Notes: a model not told the origin generated them from the sequence alone. Shown: positions 31,089 through 40,562, counted from the first letter of the stretch. The stretch is 64,000 bases of DNA from Achromobacter pulmonis (GCF_902859765.1 NZ_CADIJV010000030.1:1-64000), one strand, 5' to 3'. Numbers and translations are program-made.

Positions 31089-32105
31089 ATGAAAGTACTG
31101 AAACTCGCTGCCATTGGCGCTGCCCTGTTCGCGGTATCCGCGGCCGCTAACGCAGGTGCGACCTTCGATAACGTCAAGAAAAAAGGGTTTGTCCAATGCG
31201 GTGTTTCGACCGGCATTCCGGGCTTCTCGATCGCGGACAGCAAGGGTGAATACAAGGGCCTGGACGTGGACATGTGCCGCGCCATCGCCGCCACCATGTT
31301 CGGCGATGCCAGCAAGTTCAAGGTCACGCCGCTGAACACGCAGCAGCGCTTCACCGCCCTGCAGTCCGGCGAAGTGGACGTGCTGACCCGCAACACCACC
31401 GTCACGCTGACGCGCGACACCACGCTGGGCCTGATCGGCGTGGGCGTGAACTACTACGACAGCCAGGGCGTCATGGTCTCGAAAGACCTGAACGTCAAGA
31501 GCGCGAAAGAACTGAACGGCGCCACCATCTGCGTGCAGCCGGGCACCACCACCGAACTGAACCTGGCCGACTGGTTCCGCAGCCAGAAGATCGAATTCAA
31601 GCCGGTCGTGATCGACAAGTACGACGAAATCATCCGCGCCTTCGCGGCTGGCCGTTGCGATGCCTTCACGACCGACAAGTCGCAGCTGGCCTCGACCCGC
31701 ACCACGCTGGAGAATCCCGACAAGTACGTGATCCTGCCGGAAGACTTCTCCAAGGAGCCGCTGGGCCCCATGGTGCGCCAGGGCGACGAGCAATGGTTCA
31801 ACGTGGTGCGCTGGTCGCTGAACGCGATGCTGGAAGCCGAGGAATACGGCATCACGTCCAAGAACGTGGATGCGATGCTCAAGAGCACCAATCCCAACAT
31901 CCAACGCATCCTGGGCGTGACGCCTGGCATGGGCAAGAACCTGGGCGTGGATGACAAGTGGGCCTATAACATCATCAAGCAGGTCGGCAACTACGGCGAA
32001 AGCTTCGAGGCCACGCTGGGCAAGAGCAGCGCGATGAAGCTGGAGCGCGGCCTGAATGCCAGCTACAAGCAAGGTGGCTTGATGTACGGCTGGCCGGTGC
32101 GCTAA
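31089..32105 (+). CDS. aapJ: Polar/general L-amino-acid ABC transporter, periplasmic binding protein
   Basis: A 338-residue periplasmic binding protein with a cleavable signal peptide (LAAIGAALFAVSAAANA). Family 3 solute-binding features are TFDNVKKKGFVQCGVSTGIP, YKGLDVDMCRAIAATMFG and the ligand-site region VDVLTRNTTVTLTRD. The length and the order binding protein-permease-permease-ATPase match the AapJQMP general amino-acid system of Rhizobium. CGGAG lies 7 bases before the ATG. A long perfect inverted repeat follows the stop codon and may favour higher expression of this gene than of the permeases. Confidence 0.92.
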   Translation: MKVLKLAAIGAALFAVSAAANAGATFDNVKKKGFVQCGVSTGIPGFSIADSKGEYKGLDVDMCRAIAATMFGDASKFKVTPLNTQQRFTALQSGEVDVLTRNTTVTLTRDTTLGLIGVGVNYYDSQGVMVSKDLNVKSAKELNGATICVQPGTTTELNLADWFRSQKIEFKPVVIDKYDEIIRAFAAGRCDAFTTDKSQLASTRTTLENPDKYVILPEDFSKEPLGPMVRQGDEQWFNVVRWSLNAMLEAEEYGITSKNVDAMLKSTNPNIQRILGVTPGMGKNLGVDDKWAYNIIKQVGNYGESFEATLGKSSAMKLERGLNASYKQGGLMYGWPVR

Positions 32106-32117
32106 CACACGGCTGCC

Positions 32118-32142
32118 GGCATGGCGCCCTGGGCGCCATGCC
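32118..32142 (+). repeat. Perfect hairpin between aapJ and aapQ
   Basis: Twelve-base arms GGCATGGCGCCC and GGGCGCCATGCC surround a single T, 12 bases after the aapJ stop codon. There is no T-run, so transcription should read on. In other transporter operons such hairpins stabilise the upstream binding-protein mRNA; that role here is inferred. Confidence 0.65.
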
Positions 32143-32230
32143 TGGCCCGCCTTCGAGCGGGCGGCAGGAGTGGACGGCGCGGGCCGCAAGGCCCCGGCCG
32201 CCCGGTGTCCGACTTCTGTAGATTCATCCA

Positions 32231-33421
32231 ATGACAACGCCAAATAAAAACGCCCCGATTTCGGCACCTCCCCGGCGTCTGAACTGGAACGATCCCGGCG
32301 TGCGCGCCGTGGTCTACCAAGTGATCGCACTGGCCGCCGTCGCGGCCGCGGTATGGTTCCTGGTTTCAAACACGCTGCACAACCTGTCCGTGCGCAATAT
32401 CGCCACGGGCTTTGATTTTCTTGACCGCGAGGCCGGTTTCGCCATTGGCGAGACGCCCATCGCCTACTCTCCCGCCGACACCTACGGGCGCGCCATTCTG
32501 GTGGGGCTGCTCAATACCCTGCGCGTTGCCGTGCTCGGTATCGTGCTGGCGACGATCTTCGGCACCCTGATCGGCGTTGGCCGCCTGTCCAAGAACTGGC
32601 TCGTGGCCAAGATCTGTTCGGTCTATGTCGAAGTGATGCGCAACGTGCCGCTGCTGCTGCAGCTGTTCTTCTGGTACGCGCTGATCACCGAGAACATGCC
32701 GGGCCCGCGCCAGGCGCAAAACCCGCTGCCGGGCGTGTTCATTTCCAACCGGGGCCTGAAAGTGCCGGGCCTGGAAGGCTATTCGCTGGACTGGATACTG
32801 GGCGGCCTGGGCCTGGCGATCGTCGCCATCCTGTTCCTGGGACACTGGGGCAAAAAGCGCCAGGAAGCCACCGGCCAGGTGTTTCCGCTGGGGCGCGTTG
32901 CGCTTGGCCTGATCATCGGCCTGCCGGTGCTGGGGTGGCTGGTCAGCGGCGCGTCGCTGACCCTGGATATGCCGGTGCTCAAGGGCTTCAACTTCGCCGG
33001 CGGCCTGACCCTCTCGCCGGAGTTCGCCGCGCTGCTGGCGGGCCTGGTGATCTACACCTCGGCGTTCATTGCCGAAGTGGTGCGCTCGGGCATCCAGGCG
33101 GTCAATACCGGCCAATGGGAAGCCGCTGGCGCGCTGGGCCTGCGCCGCAAGCAGGTGCTGCGCCTGGTGGTGCTGCCGCAGGCGCTGCGCGTGATCATCC
33201 CGCCGATGACCAGCCAGTTCCTCAACCTCACCAAGAACAGCTCGCTGGCCGTGGCCATTGGCTATCCGGACATCGTGTCGGTGGTCAACACCACGCTGAA
33301 CCAGACCGGGCAGGCCATCGAGGGCATTCTCATCATCATGGGCGCGTATCTCACGGTCAGCCTGTCGATCTCGATCTTCATGAACTGGTACAACAAGCGC
33401 ATCGCGCTGGTGGAGCGTTGA
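32231..33421 (+). CDS. aapQ: Amino-acid ABC transporter permease (AapQ)
   Basis: A 396-residue inner-membrane permease of the HisMQ type with about eight hydrophobic segments. It has the long N-terminal extension and large central insert typical of AapQ. The EAA-loop that contacts the ATPase reads EAAGALGLRRKQVLRLVVLPQA near the C-terminus. A family motif EVMRNVPLLLQLFFWY lies after the first core segment. No strong Shine-Dalgarno is seen. The stop codon and the aapM start are one base apart, so the genes are coupled. Confidence 0.92.
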   Translation: MTTPNKNAPISAPPRRLNWNDPGVRAVVYQVIALAAVAAAVWFLVSNTLHNLSVRNIATGFDFLDREAGFAIGETPIAYSPADTYGRAILVGLLNTLRVAVLGIVLATIFGTLIGVGRLSKNWLVAKICSVYVEVMRNVPLLLQLFFWYALITENMPGPRQAQNPLPGVFISNRGLKVPGLEGYSLDWILGGLGLAIVAILFLGHWGKKRQEATGQVFPLGRVALGLIIGLPVLGWLVSGASLTLDMPVLKGFNFAGGLTLSPEFAALLAGLVIYTSAFIAEVVRSGIQAVNTGQWEAAGALGLRRKQVLRLVVLPQALRVIIPPMTSQFLNLTKNSSLAVAIGYPDIVSVVNTTLNQTGQAIEGILIIMGAYLTVSLSISIFMNWYNKRIALVER

Positions 33422-33422
33422 T

Positions 33423-34526
33423 ATGAGCAGCACTACGCATACCCCCAGCGAAGGGCTGCCGCCGCCCAAGACCCACGTAGGCGCCTGGGCGTGGCTGCGC
33501 TCGCGCCTGTTCTCCTCGCCGCTCAACATCCTGATCACGGTGCTGTTGGCGTGGTTCCTGCTGATGGCGCTGCCGGCGCTGTTCGAATGGGCCTTCATCA
33601 AGGCCAATTACACCGCCACCAATGCGCAGGAATGCCGCGCCTCGGTGGGGGGCGCCTGCTGGGCCTTCATCATCGAGAAGCACCGGCTGATCCTGTTCGG
33701 CACCTATCCCTACGACGAGCAATGGCGGCCGCTGATCGCGACCATCATCCTGGTCGCGGTGATCGTGTGCAGCGGCATCCGCCGCTTCTGGAATTGGAAG
33801 CTCGCCATCATCTGGACCTTCGGCCTGGTCGCCGTGGCGATTCTGATGTGGGGCGGCGTGCTGGGCCTGACCTACGTGGAGAACGCGCGCTGGGGCGGCC
33901 TGCCGCTGACGCTGATCCTGTCGACGTTCGGCATCGCCTTCGCTTTCCCGATCGGCGTGCTGCTGGCGCTGGGCCGGCGCTCGAAGATGCCGGCCATCAA
34001 GGCGCTGTGCGTCGTGTACATCGAGCTGATCCGCGGCGTGCCGCTGATCAGCCTGCTGTTCATGTCGTCGGTGATGCTGCCGCTGTTCCTGCCCGAGGGC
34101 TTCTCGATCGACAAGCTGCTGCGCGCGCAGATCGCGATCATCATGTTCGCGGCCGCGTACATCGCCGAAACGGTGCGCGGCGGCCTGCAGGCGATCCCGA
34201 AGGGCCAGTACGAAGGCGCCGATTCGCTCGGCCTGAACTACTGGCAGCAGATGCGCAAGATCATCCTGCCGCAGGCGCTCAAGATCGTGATCCCGCCGCT
34301 GGTGAGCATCTTCATCGCGCTGTTCAAAGACACCTCGCTGGTGGTGATCATCGGCATCTTCGACCTGACGCTGGCGGCCAAGGCGGCCCTGTCCGACGCG
34401 GCATGGCGCGGATTCGGGGTGGAGGCGTATCTGTTCATCTCGCTGATCTACTTCGTCTTCTGCTTCTCCATGTCCAAATACAGTCAGGCGCTGGAAAAAC
34501 GCCTGGCCACGGGCCACGCACGCTAG
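33423..34526 (+). CDS. aapM: Amino-acid ABC transporter permease (AapM)
   Basis: A 367-residue second permease of the same importer. It shows the HisM-type core with VVYIELIRGVPLISLLFMSS and the EAA loop EGADSLGLNYWQQMRKIILP followed by QALKIVIPPL. The N-terminal 130 residues include extra membrane segments as in AapM. It starts one base after aapQ. A hairpin and a short gap separate it from aapP. Confidence 0.92.
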   Translation: MSSTTHTPSEGLPPPKTHVGAWAWLRSRLFSSPLNILITVLLAWFLLMALPALFEWAFIKANYTATNAQECRASVGGACWAFIIEKHRLILFGTYPYDEQWRPLIATIILVAVIVCSGIRRFWNWKLAIIWTFGLVAVAILMWGGVLGLTYVENARWGGLPLTLILSTFGIAFAFPIGVLLALGRRSKMPAIKALCVVYIELIRGVPLISLLFMSSVMLPLFLPEGFSIDKLLRAQIAIIMFAAAYIAETVRGGLQAIPKGQYEGADSLGLNYWQQMRKIILPQALKIVIPPLVSIFIALFKDTSLVVIIGIFDLTLAAKAALSDAAWRGFGVEAYLFISLIYFVFCFSMSKYSQALEKRLATGHAR

Positions 34527-34535
34527 AACCTTGCC

Positions 34536-34560
34536 GCGGGTCCGCCCCGGGCGGACCCGC
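34536..34560 (+). repeat. Perfect hairpin between aapM and aapP
   Basis: Eleven-base arms GCGGGTCCGCC and GGCGGACCCGC with a CCG loop follow the aapM stop by 9 bases. No T-run is present, so it is probably an RNA-stability or processing element rather than a stop. Confidence 0.6.
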
Positions 34561-34586
34561 AACGCGATATTTACGGGAGTACAGGC

Positions 34587-35327
34587 ATGTCTGATGCCAT
34601 CATTCGACTGCAGGACGTGAACAAGTGGTACGGCCAGTTCCACGTGCTGCGCAACATCAACCTGGACGTGGCGCCGGGTGAGCGCATCGTGGTGTGCGGG
34701 CCGTCCGGCTCGGGCAAGTCCACCATGATCCGCTGCATCAACCGGCTCGAAGAGCACCAGCAAGGCCACATCATCGTGGACGGCACGGAGCTCACCAACG
34801 ACCTCAAGCACATCGAGACCATCCGCAAGGACGTCGGCATGGTGTTCCAGCACTTCAACCTGTTCCCGCACCTGACGGTGCTGGAGAACCTGACGCTGGG
34901 CCCGATGTGGGTGCTGAAAAAGCCGCGCGCTGAGGCCGAGGCCACGGCCATGGAGTACCTGGAGCGCGTGCGCATTCCGGATCAGGCCAAGAAATTCCCC
35001 GGCCAACTGTCGGGCGGCCAGCAGCAGCGCGTGGCGATCGCCCGTTCGCTGTGCATGAGCCCCAAGATCATGCTGTTCGATGAGCCGACCTCGGCGCTCG
35101 ACCCGGAAATGGTCAAGGAAGTGCTGGACGTGATGGTCAACCTGGCCCAGGAAAGCGGCATGACGATGCTGTGCGTGACCCACGAAATGGGTTTCGCGCG
35201 CAAGGTCGCCAACCGCGTCATCTTCATGGACCGCGGCGAGATCATCGAGCAGAACAGCCCGGACGAGTTCTTCGACAATCCGCAGAACGAGCGCACCAAG
35301 CTGTTCCTGAGCCAGATCCTGCATTGA
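34587..35327 (+). CDS. aapP: Amino-acid ABC transporter ATP-binding protein (AapP)
   Basis: A 246-residue ATPase of the polar-amino-acid importer. Walker A is GPSGSGKST, the Q-loop lies in [13 protein letters not shown], the signature is LSGGQQQR, Walker B is [15 protein letters not shown] and the switch is [14 protein letters not shown] stands 8 bases before the start. It ends the aapJQMP operon and is followed by a strong intrinsic terminator. Confidence 0.95.
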   Translation: MSDAIIRLQDVNKWYGQFHVLRNINLDVAPGERIVVCGPSGSGKSTMIRCINRLEEHQQGHIIVDGTELTNDLKHIETIRKDVGMVFQHFNLFPHLTVLENLTLGPMWVLKKPRAEAEATAMEYLERVRIPDQAKKFPGQLSGGQQQRVAIARSLCMSPKIMLFDEPTSALDPEMVKEVLDVMVNLAQESGMTMLCVTHEMGFARKVANRVIFMDRGEIIEQNSPDEFFDNPQNERTKLFLSQILH

Positions 35328-35381
35328 GCGGGCGGCGGCGCCGGCCTGCGCCTGGCCACGGTCGACGCCTTGCCTGAACCG

Positions 35382-35423
35382 ACCCCCGGAAGTTGGACGA
35401 AGATCCAACCTCCGGGGGTTTTT
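35382..35423 (+). terminator. Strong Rho-independent terminator after aapP
   Basis: A long stem pairs ACCCCCGGA-GTTGGA with TCCAAC-TCCGGGGGT (one A/C mismatch) around a CGAAGA-type loop and is followed by five T. It lies 54 bases past the aapP stop. Confidence 0.9.
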
Positions 35424-35585
35424 ACTGATACGCCTGGATTTGTCGCGGGCACCCCGCCGGGGGGCCGCGCCGGTATGCCGGTCAGCCGAACAACGGCCGC
35501 TTTCCGTGGTATCCCTTTGTTACGCCGTTTACCCCGCTGCGGTATGCTACCCACCGCCATCGATGCACAGAGAGGAGCAAACGAA

Positions 35586-36602
35586 ATGAAACCGACCCCC
35601 CGCAGCGCCGTGCGCCGCATCTTGCTGGGCGGCGCCGCGGCCCTGGCCGCCACGCTGACCCTGGGCGCGCCCGCGCTGGCCCAGAACACCGACTTCCCCA
35701 CCAAGCCGTTGCGCTTCGTGGTGCCATACCCGCCCGGCGGCCCGCTCGACACCATGGCCCGCATGCTGGCCGAGAAGGTGCGCGGCTCGCTCGGCCAACC
35801 AGTGGTGGTGGAAAACCGCTCCGGCGCCGGCGGCAACATCGGCGCCGACCTGGTGGCCAAGGCCCCGGCCGATGGTTACACGCTGGTGATGGGCGCCGTG
35901 GCGACCCATGCCATCAACCCCTGGCTGTTCGCCAATCTGCCGTATGACCCGATCAAGGACTTCGCGCCGGTCACCATCGTGGCCGCGGTGCCGAACGTGC
36001 TGGTCATGAACCTCGATTTCGCCAAGAAAAACAAGATCGAGACGCTGGCCGACCTGATCGACTACGCCAAGAAGAATCCGGGCAAGCTGAACTACGGTTC
36101 GGGCGGCAACGGCAGCGCCGGCCACCTGTCCGGCGAACTGCTCAAGGCGCGCGCCGGCATCAACGTCGAGCACATCCCCTACCAGGGCGCGGCGCCGGCG
36201 CAGCTGGCGCTGCTGTCGGGCCAGTCGGACTTCATGTTCGACAACCTGGCGGCCGCGGCGCCGCTGATCAAGGACGGCAAGGTCAAGGCGCTGGCCGTGA
36301 CCACCGCCAAGCGCTCGTCGCTGCTGGCCGACGTGCCCACGGTGGAAGAGTCGGGCATCAAGGGCTTCGACCTGGGCACCTGGTTCGGCGTGTTCACGAC
36401 CGGCGGCACGCCGGCGCCGGTGGTGGCCAAGCTGAACAAGGCCTATGCTCAGGCCATGCAGCAGCCCGACGTCAAGCAGCGCCTGCTGCTGATGGGTTCG
36501 GAAGCGGCGCCGATGACGCCCGAAGCCTTCGCCGAATTCGTCAAGAACGAAAAGGCCAAGTACCAGGAGATCGTCAAGATCTCCGGCGCCAGCCTGAACT
36601 GA
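35586..36602 (+). CDS. Bug-family (TctC-like) periplasmic binding protein
   Basis: A 338-residue binding protein of the Bordetella uptake gene (Bug/TctC) family. A twin-Arg-like basic start leads into a signal peptide ending LGAPALAQ. Family segments are PLRFVVPYPPGGPLDTMARM, VVENRSGAGGNIGADLVAKA, PADGYTLVMG and the later LSGQSDFMFDN. AGGAG stands 11 bases before the ATG at 35586, which was chosen over an in-frame start at 35370 that would lie inside the aapP terminator. No TctA or TctB permease is adjacent, as usual for Bug proteins. The ligand, often a carboxylate, is unknown. Confidence 0.9.
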   Translation: MKPTPRSAVRRILLGGAAALAATLTLGAPALAQNTDFPTKPLRFVVPYPPGGPLDTMARMLAEKVRGSLGQPVVVENRSGAGGNIGADLVAKAPADGYTLVMGAVATHAINPWLFANLPYDPIKDFAPVTIVAAVPNVLVMNLDFAKKNKIETLADLIDYAKKNPGKLNYGSGGNGSAGHLSGELLKARAGINVEHIPYQGAAPAQLALLSGQSDFMFDNLAAAAPLIKDGKVKALAVTTAKRSSLLADVPTVEESGIKGFDLGTWFGVFTTGGTPAPVVAKLNKAYAQAMQQPDVKQRLLLMGSEAAPMTPEAFAEFVKNEKAKYQEIVKISGASLN

Positions 36603-36612
36603 CGGCGGACGC

Positions 36613-36640
36613 CTGGCGCGTTCCCGCGGGAACGCGCCAG
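36613..36640. terminator. 28-bp perfect palindrome between convergent genes
   Basis: Arms CTGGCGCGTTCCCG and CGGGAACGCGCCAG meet with no spacer between the Bug gene and the convergent ABC binding-protein gene. Position suggests a bidirectional transcript end, but no T-run is present. Confidence 0.6.
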
Positions 36641-36645
36641 CGCCG

Positions 36646-37821
36646 CTACATCTTGCAGTCGGCCGCGTGCACGTCGGTGTGATCGCGGGCGATGACCTTC
36701 AGGTTCCTGTAGACCAGCTTGCCGTCGGGGCCGGCCTCGATATGCAACAGGTACCAGTCCTGCACCGGATGCTGATTGGGACCGAACCGGAACTTGCCGC
36801 GCACGCTGGGGAAATCGGCGCGCCGCAGCGCCTCGCGGAACGCATCGGCCTTGCCGGTAACGTCGCCGTCCACGGCCTTGAGGGCCGAGCCGATCAGGTT
36901 GGCGGTGTCGTAGGCCTGCGCCGCGTAGGCGGTCGGCGCGCGGTTGTAGGCCTTGGTGAAGGCCTCGACGAAATGCTTGTTCTGCGCGTTGTCCAGGTCC
37001 GCGCTCCACAGCGAACTCAGATAGAAGCCCTTGCCGGCGCTGCCGGTGGCGGCCAGCATGCGTTCGTCCATCGAGTAGATCGGCGTGATCATCCTGATCT
37101 TGTCGGCCAGGCCGGAGTTGGCGTACTGCTTGGTCAGGTTGATACCGGCGCCGCCCGGGTGGAACTGGAAGATGGCGTCGGGGGCGAGCGAGCGGATGCG
37201 CGCCAGTTCTACCGAGAAATCGGCCTGATCGAGTTTGGTGTAGATCTCTTCGGCGATCTCGCCCTTGTAGGTGCGCTTGAAACCGGCGACCGCATCGCGT
37301 CCGGCCTGGTAGTTGGGCGCCATGACCACGACGCGCTTGGCGCCCAGTTCATTGGCGGCCATGCCGGCGGTGTCGGCGTATGAGTCGTTCTGGAACGCCA
37401 CCGCGAAGTAGTTCGGGTTGCAGGCCTTGCCGGCATAGTTCGAGGGGCCGGCGTTCAGGCTGACATAGAAGCCGCCGGCATTGAGCACCGTCGGCCCGAC
37501 GGCCGCCATGACGTTGGAGAAATTGACGCCCGTGAACAGGCGTACGCCGCCCTGCACCATCTTGTCGGCGATCTGCTTGGCGTTGGCCGGCTTGAGCGCG
37601 TCGTCTTCCACCCGCACGTTGACCGGCACGCCGCCGAGCTTGCCGCCGCCTTCCTTGACCGCCAGCATGAAGGCATCGCGCTCGTCCTCGCCGATGTAGC
37701 CGGCGGGCGTGGACAGCGTGCCGATGAAACCGATGTCCACGGGTTTCTGCTGCGCCTGGACGCCGCCGGCGGCCAATGCCAGCAGCAGCGCGGCGCCGCC
37801 GCGGGTGATGCGTGTCGTCAT
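36646..37821 (-). CDS. Orphan branched-chain-type (LivK-like) ABC binding protein
   Basis: A 391-residue class I periplasmic binding protein. A signal peptide ends near AAGGVQAQ. The fold is shown by VDIGFIGTLSTPAGYIGEDE, AVKEGGGKLGGVPVNVRVED and the C-lobe segment AQAYDTANLIGSALKAVDGD. GGAGG lies upstream of the ATG. It is the last gene of the gentisate block, 27 bases after the hydroxybenzoate monooxygenase. No LivHMGF permease or ATPase genes are nearby. Aromatic or other acids are plausible ligands because of context; the sequence alone does not say. Confidence 0.86.
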   Translation of the reverse strand: MTTRITRGGAALLLALAAGGVQAQQKPVDIGFIGTLSTPAGYIGEDERDAFMLAVKEGGGKLGGVPVNVRVEDDALKPANAKQIADKMVQGGVRLFTGVNFSNVMAAVGPTVLNAGGFYVSLNAGPSNYAGKACNPNYFAVAFQNDSYADTAGMAANELGAKRVVVMAPNYQAGRDAVAGFKRTYKGEIAEEIYTKLDQADFSVELARIRSLAPDAIFQFHPGGAGINLTKQYANSGLADKIRMITPIYSMDERMLAATGSAGKGFYLSSLWSADLDNAQNKHFVEAFTKAYNRAPTAYAAQAYDTANLIGSALKAVDGDVTGKADAFREALRRADFPSVRGKFRFGPNQHPVQDWYLLHIEAGPDGKLVYRNLKVIARDHTDVHAADCKM

Positions 37822-37848
37822 GGTTGTCTCCTCCTGTGCCTGTTTTTT

Positions 37849-39069
37849 CTATGGCTGGATGGGGCCCGCGAGACAGTTCTCCACCTTCCAGCCGTAGAGC
37901 CACTGCAACGCGTCGTAGAACTGGGACTGGCCGCGGCCGGTCCACAGCGTGTTGCGCACGGTGCGTTCGACGCCCCGCGCGTGATAGAGGCGGCCCATCT
38001 CGCGCGTCGACCAGACCACGCGCGCGCTGCGCGGGATGCGCACCGATTCGTACAGGCGGAAGGCGGCCTGCAGGTCGTGATCGCAGCGCTGAACGGCCTC
38101 GCCCAGCGTCACCGCGTCTTCCAGCGCCATGCAGGCGCCCTGGGCCATGTATTGGGTCATGGGGTGGGCGGCATCGCCCAGGATCGTGACGCGGCCCTGG
38201 CCCCATTGCTCGACCGGCTCGCGGTCGGCGGTGGCCCAGCGCTTCCAGGACGTGGGGCGGTCCAGCATCTGGTGCGGGCGCGGGTGGATGCCCTGGAAGT
38301 ACGACAGCACTTCCTCCTTGCTGCCTTCGCGCACGCCCCACTGTTCCTGTTCGCGGCTGTGGAAGGTCACCACCAGGTTGTATTGCTGGCCGCCGCGCAA
38401 CGGGTAATGCACCAGGTGGCAGTGCGGGCCGGCCCACAGCACCGGCGCGTTGATGCGCAGTTCCTCGGGCATGTTGTCGCGCTCGACCACGGCGCGGTAG
38501 ACCACGTGACCGGTCACGCGCGGCGGGTCGCCGATCAGGTGCTCGCGGATCACCGACTTGACGCCGTCGGCGCCGACCACGGCGTCGGCCTGGTAGCGGT
38601 TGCCGTCGGTGTCGGTGACCTCGACGCGCCTGCCGTCCTGTGAGACCGCGGCGATCTGGGTCGAGGTGCGAAAGCGGATCAGCGGGTTCTGCTGCACGGC
38701 TTCCAGAATCGACAGGTGGATGTCGGCGCGGTGGATCACGGCATAGGGGCCGCCGAAGCGCTCGCGGAAGGCGGCGCCGGTGTCGATGCGCACCACTTCG
38801 CGCGCGTCGACCGCGTCCATCATGATGATGTGGTCGGTGAACACCGCGCGCTGGCGCGCCGTGGCGCCCACGCCCAGTGCGTCGAGCGCGGCGAAGGCAT
38901 TGGGGCCGAGCTGGATGCCGGCGCCGATTTCGCCGATGTGCGCGGCCTGTTCCAGCAGTTGCACCGCGATGCCCTGGCGCGTCAGCGCCAGCGCCGCGGC
39001 CAGGCCGCCGATGCCGCCGCCCACGACGATGACGGATTGGGGCGGGTTCTTTGCGGGGGTTGCGTTCAT
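37849..39069 (-). CDS. FAD monooxygenase resembling 3-hydroxybenzoate 6-hydroxylase
   Basis: A 406-residue single-component aromatic hydroxylase. The FAD-binding GxGxxG is VIVVGGGIGGLAAALAL, the DG motif is GADGVKSVIREHL and the GD motif is RVTILGDAAHPMTQYMAQGA. Similarity in length and motif spacing is highest to the group containing salicylate 1-hydroxylase and 3-hydroxybenzoate 6-monooxygenase. With the gentisate ring-cleavage genes in the same block, 3-hydroxybenzoate (or salicylate) to gentisate is the best guess. Located 19 bases after the next upstream flavoprotein gene. Cofactor NADH is assumed from family. Confidence 0.84.
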   Translation of the reverse strand: MNATPAKNPPQSVIVVGGGIGGLAAALALTRQGIAVQLLEQAAHIGEIGAGIQLGPNAFAALDALGVGATARQRAVFTDHIIMMDAVDAREVVRIDTGAAFRERFGGPYAVIHRADIHLSILEAVQQNPLIRFRTSTQIAAVSQDGRRVEVTDTDGNRYQADAVVGADGVKSVIREHLIGDPPRVTGHVVYRAVVERDNMPEELRINAPVLWAGPHCHLVHYPLRGGQQYNLVVTFHSREQEQWGVREGSKEEVLSYFQGIHPRPHQMLDRPTSWKRWATADREPVEQWGQGRVTILGDAAHPMTQYMAQGACMALEDAVTLGEAVQRCDHDLQAAFRLYESVRIPRSARVVWSTREMGRLYHARGVERTVRNTLWTGRGQSQFYDALQWLYGWKVENCLAGPIQP

Positions 39070-39088
39070 TACCGGGTTCCTTGCGGGT

Positions 39089-40441
39089 TCATTCCTGGTG
39101 GCCGAGGAAGGCGCCTTGCCGTTGCAACTGCGCCTGCAGCGCCGCCATCGGCACGTCGGCGGGGGCGTGGCCGTCGCGCAGCGCCATGGCGGCCGCGGTG
39201 CCGGCGGCCTCGCCCATGACGAAGCAGCTGCCGCTGACGCGCGCGGCCGACTGGCCCTCGTGGGTCATCGAGGCGCAGCGCCCGGCCACCAGCACGTTGG
39301 TGGCGATGCCCGGGCCGCGGCGCGGCACCATCATGCGGAACGGCAACTGGTTGTAGCCGCGCGATTCGGGAATCGGCGGCCACAGCCATTGCACATCGCC
39401 GGCGGTGTGCATTTCCAGCGGCCAGCCATTGACGCCGATGCTGTCTTCGAAATCGGCGCAGCCCAGCACGTCTTCCTTGGTGAGCATGGCCTCGCCGACG
39501 ATGCGGCGGGTTTCGCGGATGCCCAGCTGCGGCGCGATGTCCAGCACATAGGCGTTTTCGAAGCCCGGCACCTTGGCGCGCAGGAACTTCAGGTATTCCG
39601 TGATCTGGCGGCGGCCTTCCAGCTCGCCGGCCGAGAGCGAGGCGGCGTCGGTGCCGTCGGCCGCGCTGCCATCGGTGTTGGCCAGTTGCGTCACGTTGAC
39701 GCGCCATTCGTAGTCATGCTTTTGCGGCCGCACGATGGCGCCGCGCCGCGGAAAGGTGAATTCGCCGCTGGCGGCGGCCTGGTCCATCAGTTGCGGGATG
39801 GTCTTCCAGGCTTCCTGGGCGCGGGCGCCGTCGACGTTGCCGACCTTGAACATCAGCGTGGGGTAGAGCATGTGGCCGTGGGCATCGCCTTTCTCGAACG
39901 GCAGGCCGCCCCATTGCGCGATGTCGGCATCGCCCGAGCAGTCGATGAAGACCTTGCCGCGCACGGCGCGGCGGCCCGACTTGGTTTCCAGGAACAGCGC
40001 ATCGACATTGCCGGCGGCATCGCGCGCCACCCCCGTGGCCAGCGCGTGGAACAGGATGTGCGCGCCGCTGTCCTGCACCATACCGTCGGCCGCGCACTTG
40101 AAGGCCGAGATGTCATAGGCCTGGGCGTGGATCTTGCCCAGGATCAGGTGCGGGTCGTTCAGCCCGTCCAGCGCGCGCATGCGGTCGAGCAGTTCATCGG
40201 TCATGCCGTGCACGACCTGGCGGATGGCGCCGCGCACGTTCGCGTGCAGCCCGCAGAAGTTGGAGACGCCTGCCGCCGTGCCCATGCCGCCGAGAAAGCC
40301 ATAGCGTTCCACCAGCAGCACGCTGGCGCCGTTGCGGGCAGCGCTGGCGGCGGCCAGGATGCCGGCGGGGCCGCCGCCCAGCACGACGACGTCGTAGTCG
40401 CCGTAAAGCGGTACCTGGCGGGCGGCTTCGGTGAGGGTCAT
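39089..40441 (-). CDS. FAD-dependent oxidoreductase of unknown substrate
   Basis: A 450-residue flavoprotein. The dinucleotide-binding motif is YDVVVLGGGPAGILAAASAA with LLVERYGFLGG, a layout typical of the PF12831 (FAD_oxidored) family. The C-terminal FAD contact is RCASMTHEGQSAARVSG followed by a Gly/Ala-rich helix. The start at 40441 (MTLTEAARQ) has GGAG upstream; the alternative start at 40477 would add 12 residues with weaker support. No signal peptide is visible. In this block it could oxidise or reduce an aromatic intermediate before or beside the hydroxylase, but nothing in the sequence fixes the reaction. Confidence 0.75.
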   Translation of the reverse strand: MTLTEAARQVPLYGDYDVVVLGGGPAGILAAASAARNGASVLLVERYGFLGGMGTAAGVSNFCGLHANVRGAIRQVVHGMTDELLDRMRALDGLNDPHLILGKIHAQAYDISAFKCAADGMVQDSGAHILFHALATGVARDAAGNVDALFLETKSGRRAVRGKVFIDCSGDADIAQWGGLPFEKGDAHGHMLYPTLMFKVGNVDGARAQEAWKTIPQLMDQAAASGEFTFPRRGAIVRPQKHDYEWRVNVTQLANTDGSAADGTDAASLSAGELEGRRQITEYLKFLRAKVPGFENAYVLDIAPQLGIRETRRIVGEAMLTKEDVLGCADFEDSIGVNGWPLEMHTAGDVQWLWPPIPESRGYNQLPFRMMVPRRGPGIATNVLVAGRCASMTHEGQSAARVSGSCFVMGEAAGTAAAMALRDGHAPADVPMAALQAQLQRQGAFLGHQE

Positions 40442-40562
40442 GCCTGTCTCCTTGCTTGTCCTGCTTGACTGCGTCATGTGTTGCGAATTGCCGGGCCGGC
40501 GGCGGCGCCTTTGCGGAAGCCCCTATCGCCAGCCCCTATTACCGGTCCCATGTACCGGCGGG

